This document shows positions 62,412-64,000 of a DNA stretch of 64,000 nt, in pieces. The DNA comes from Copromyces sp. CBS 386.78 (Eukaryota > Ascomycota > Sordariomycetes > Sordariales > Sordariaceae), in assembly GCA_030685235.1 (NCBI GenBank), contig MU839127.1, forward strand, positions 62,001 through 126,000. Direction: 5' to 3'. The position numbers and the translations under genes were made by a program. A model generated the notes under the pieces. It saw nothing but the letters and a program-made list of their open reading frames with translations, did no database searches and was not told the origin of the DNA. Position 1 is the first letter of the stretch. Every line of letters begins with the position of its first letter.

Positions 62412-63606
62412 GGTTGCAACAAGGCAAGTGCAATGCCATTCCAGTTCCATGATTGGCGCCAAATCAGATTGCCAGGACGGTTTCCCAACTCCGCGCCTCG
62501 TCACTTCCACTTCTCGCCGTTGGCTAATGTCTTGGGTCTTCGTCGGAGTGGGGTTGTTGATGGGTTGCCTTGAAGCCCGCGGCTGATCATGGCCGTCGAA
62601 AGTTGAAATTGGCTATCCAGAATCATGGGGCAGAAGCCCGAGTGATTTAGCGTATCAAGCGTACCTCAAGGACGGGACTGGAGGGAGGCGATGGATCAAC
62701 ACAGAAAGAACGAGAGAACCGTCCCAACCAAATGTAACGGCGAGATAGACGAGACGGCGCTTGGCCCAATGAAGGAGTCATGATATTTGGATCGGTCGTT
62801 GTTGCTGTAAGATCCCGGTTCAATAAACGGGTTCGGTACCTTACGTAGAGGTACTCACGTTACAGCTTGGGAGCAGAAATGCCCAAGATACACATGTAAT
62901 GTGTACGGGGTACCGCGCCTGTCGTAACCTGTATTGCAAGTACCCATCTGTGGATGCGGGAAATGGCTGATGGTGGAGTCTGTGCCGTCACTCATTCTCC
63001 AAAGTTGGAGCTGACATCAATCTGGCCTTGATCTTTCGCAGCGGCAATCGCACCCGAAAGCAGATCAATCGCGGTCCATCTCGACAATTGCCCAGCCGGT
63101 CAATGAAAGGTCGGTCTGAAATATTGAATCCGATCATGATCTTACTACGCTACCGCCTTGATAGGGGCAAAATTGACTGCAACGCTGCAATGCCATGCTT
63201 TCCGGCAAGCGATCCCGGCGCCGGCCAATCTGCCAATAGTGTAGGTAGTGGCTCTAGCACCTCCTTGCTGCGGTCATGGTTCCAACCCAGTAAAACCACT
63301 GGCCGTGTTGTTGGTGCCGGTGGTGACCGTGGTGGTCGCGGCGCACAGCGACTGTCCGGGACGTTACATGTTGAACCCCAGAGGCTGCCAGAAAGGAAAC
63401 GTTAGAAGATTGCTAACTCGGTTTTGGCAGATTCGCATTGGAATATCGGGTCCAAACCGCGGTCTGCCAGCCTCGCAACTCGCCGGGGTATGGAGGACCA
63501 CCCAAGCCCCTACCTACCTAGCCAGTGTACTGAGCTAGTAGGCTTTCCCTTCCCCTTTTGAGCAACCATTTCGCCATTGGTGATGACCGCCGTCAGACAG
63601 GCAATA
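62412..63606. other. Intergenic region, no supported gene
   Basis: Normal composition resumes exactly at the hAT target duplication. Frames such as 63028-63405 are arginine-rich and featureless, so I do not call a gene. Confidence 0.5.
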
Positions 63607-63878
63607 CCGCTTTTTTTCATTCAAACCGGATTTGACTAACACACAAGCAGTTTAGCACATCTGGTGGAGCGCCTGCAGCCAGGGTAAACTGCGTGGTTGA
63701 ACAAGGGGGTTTTATTGGTAAGGAGGAGGAGGGTGGAGAGGGTGGAGAGGCTGGGCGAGATTCTGTGTGGGCTTGCCGGTCCGGCTATACTATGATAAGT
63801 TTAGCGGGGCAGTGGCTCCACCAGATGTGCTAAACTGCTTGTGTGGTAGTCAAATCCGGTTTGAATGAAAAAAAGCGG
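63607..63878. mobile_element. 272-bp MITE with 64-bp TIRs and TA target duplication
   Basis: The left arm 63607-63670 and right arm 63815-63878 are inverted copies with one mismatch in 64 bases, starting CCGCTTTTTTTCATTC. TA flanks both ends (63605-63606 and 63879-63880), as for Tc1/mariner-derived MITEs. The central 144 bp is G-rich with GGAGAGGGTGGAGAGG repeats. It is not RIP-mutated, so it is recent or escaped. A single RNA across it would fold into a very long hairpin. Confidence 0.88.
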
Positions 63879-63880
63879 TA

Positions 63881-64000
63881 ACAGGACACTGGCTTGCAGA
63901 CCCGTCATGGTCCTTGGATGATCGCACTGTCCATCCCGCGACTTGGGGACGGCCAAGGGGCAGATCTGCAGGGCAAGCAAACAAGAAAATTGACGTTTTT
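63881..64000. other. Right edge of the window
   Basis: 120 bases of normal composition with no recognisable feature. Confidence 0.5.

Overview
The window reads as nuclear DNA of a filamentous ascomycete (Pezizomycotina). The protein-coding genes have many short introns (about 55-107 bp) with GT(A/G)AGT-like donors and CTGAC-type branch points. The protein families are typical of these fungi: a calpain-like protease, an Arp1-type amidase, CmcJ/NvfI-type oxidoreductases, an NB-ARC/TPR NLR and a CorA-like transporter. Two large blocks are extremely A+T-rich and stop-ridden, and repeat copies in them differ almost only by C/T and G/A transitions. That is the pattern left by repeat-induced point mutation (RIP). 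I cannot name a species from the sequence alone.

Layout. 1-8.1 kb: a five-exon calpain-like protease gene (+), an intron-containing tRNA-Tyr, a 624-bp TIR element that carries Pol III box motifs, and an 815-bp MITE with a perfect 8-bp target duplication. 8.17-10.77 kb: an eight-exon amidase gene (-). 12.2-28.1 kb: a repeat cluster. A tandemly repeated host sequence was hit by a Mutator-like element (12554-25795, 9-bp TSD), which was itself hit by a Ty3/gypsy LTR retrotransposon (15361-25103, 5-bp TSD). A pogo/Fot1-type element (25902-28078, TA TSD) lies immediately beside it. 30.1-41.6 kb: a gene island with two tandem CmcJ/NvfI-type oxidoreductase paralogues, a possible 63-residue protein, a 1,113-residue NLR-like protein (alpha/beta-hydrolase-like, NB-ARC, TPR) and a 650-residue CorA-like protein. 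41.9-43.0 kb: an NmrA-like gene destroyed by RIP. 43.0-52.06 kb: about 9 kb of ordinary composition in which I can support no gene. 52.07-62.40 kb: a hAT transposon (8-bp TSD) containing a second, unrelated Ty3/gypsy element (52551-59714, 5-bp TSD). 63.6-63.9 kb: a 272-bp MITE with 64-bp TIRs.

Functionally the island combines likely secondary-metabolism-type Fe/2OG enzymes, a cytosolic NLR-like surveillance protein and a membrane transporter. There is no shared regulation visible, so I would not call it a cluster. The clearest insight is structural: every mobile element can be bounded exactly from its target duplications, the order of nested insertions can be read, and RIP-type mutation has hit catalytic codons. 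Examples are YxDD to YFNN or YIDN in both reverse transcriptases and CCHC cysteines to tyrosine in the second gag. All spliced models were built by hand from splice signals, reading-frame continuity and family resemblance; no database search was run.
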